Part shown: positions 63,640 to 64,000 of the stretch, one piece after another | Position numbering within the stretch: the stretch's first letter is position 1 | How the letters are laid out: every line of letters begins with the position of its first letter | Source: Smittia aterrima | Lineage: Eukaryota > Arthropoda > Insecta > Diptera > Chironomidae | Direction: 5' to 3' | Length of the DNA stretch: 64,000 bases | Assembly (NCBI GenBank): GCA_033063855.1 | Contig: CP093829.1 | Coordinates: 12,286,243-12,350,242 of the forward strand | Program-made: the position numbers and the translations under genes | The notes under the pieces: generated by a model | What the model was told of the DNA's origin: nothing | Database searches by the model: none | Seen by the model: only the letters and a program-made list of their open reading frames with translations

Positions 63640-63824
63640 CTTCAACTTAGGAGGGTTTTATTTATGTCAACGAGCAGATTGCTATGTTCAGAAAATAAAG
63701 CAGCGACTTAGAAAGTAAACATCAATTTAAAAGTGAGAAAATTATTAAATCCTGTTAAGAAGGCCGAGGATTAACGTAAAACAAGTGATTTCGTGAATTT
63801 AACACAAGACAGAATAAGACGACG

Positions 63825-64000
63825 ATGGAGAACAACGAGCAAAAGCCATCGAACTTTGGAATTTATCGACCAAAAGAAACTCCCGTGCAATCAACAACAG
63901 GACAAGCGTAAATATTCACAAAACATGATTTATTCATTAACTAATGTAATATGTAATATACAATTCTTTAGGTTAAGCGAGTTTTTGCCACAGCTCGAGA
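63825..64000 (+). CDS. 5' end of a TAF10-like gene, cut off by the window edge
   Basis: Exon 1 (63825-63907) encodes 27 residues plus two bases. After a 64-bp intron (GTAAAT...TTTAG) exon 2 starts at 63972 and reads ALSEFLPQLE up to the edge. The short, low-complexity N-terminus containing NFGIY, followed by an L-x-E-F-x-x-Q-L-E block, resembles the start of the histone-fold region of TFIID/SAGA subunit TAF10. Only 37 residues are visible, so this is tentative. The gene runs divergently from Mcm7, and its ATG is 293 bp from the Mcm7 ATG. Confidence 0.5.

Overview
The window is eukaryotic and AT-rich, with short GT..AG introns (about 50-150 bp) inside gene bodies, a few very large introns, TCAGT-type arthropod initiators and insect gene families. 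The ZAD-plus-GATA factor points to an insect, most likely a dipteran. I cannot name the species. I see no tRNA, rRNA, CRISPR array or recognisable transposon.

Layout. (1) 1-17262 holds no gene I can support and is probably intron or upstream sequence of the next gene. (2) 17263-36602 (+) is the 3' part of a transcription-factor gene that joins half a ZAD zinc domain to a single GATA finger across a 17 kb intron. It is followed by a possible 3.2 kb 3' UTR. (3) 40212-43594 (-) is a compact block: mevalonate kinase, then 55 bp away a BolA2-like gene whose single intron contains the whole ALG6 glucosyltransferase gene. (4) From about 43.8 kb to 60.7 kb (+) runs a large LRR-Ig transmembrane receptor-like gene. 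Its coding exons are 51963-60280, and likely non-coding 5' exons lie at 43.8-44.2 and 48.7-48.8 kb. A sodium/solute symporter (SLC5) gene sits on the same strand inside its 4.1 kb coding intron, and a small secreted-protein gene (50515-51281) probably sits inside a 5' intron. (5) 61253-63531 (-) is Mcm7, which shares a short divergent promoter carrying an E2F site with the first exons of a TAF10-like gene running off the right edge.

How they work together. Mevalonate kinase feeds the isoprenoid pathway that yields dolichol, and ALG6 uses dolichol-linked sugars in the ER, so their adjacency is suggestive, though this is inference. The other neighbours have no obvious shared pathway. The recurring theme is same-strand nesting of one gene in another's intron (one clear case each for ALG6 and SLC5, one probable for the 218-aa protein).

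The most unusual protein feature is in the cytoplasmic part of the LRR-Ig protein: ten uninterrupted 11-residue repeats. Two introns interrupt them at the same repeat position, so that one exon encodes exactly four repeats.
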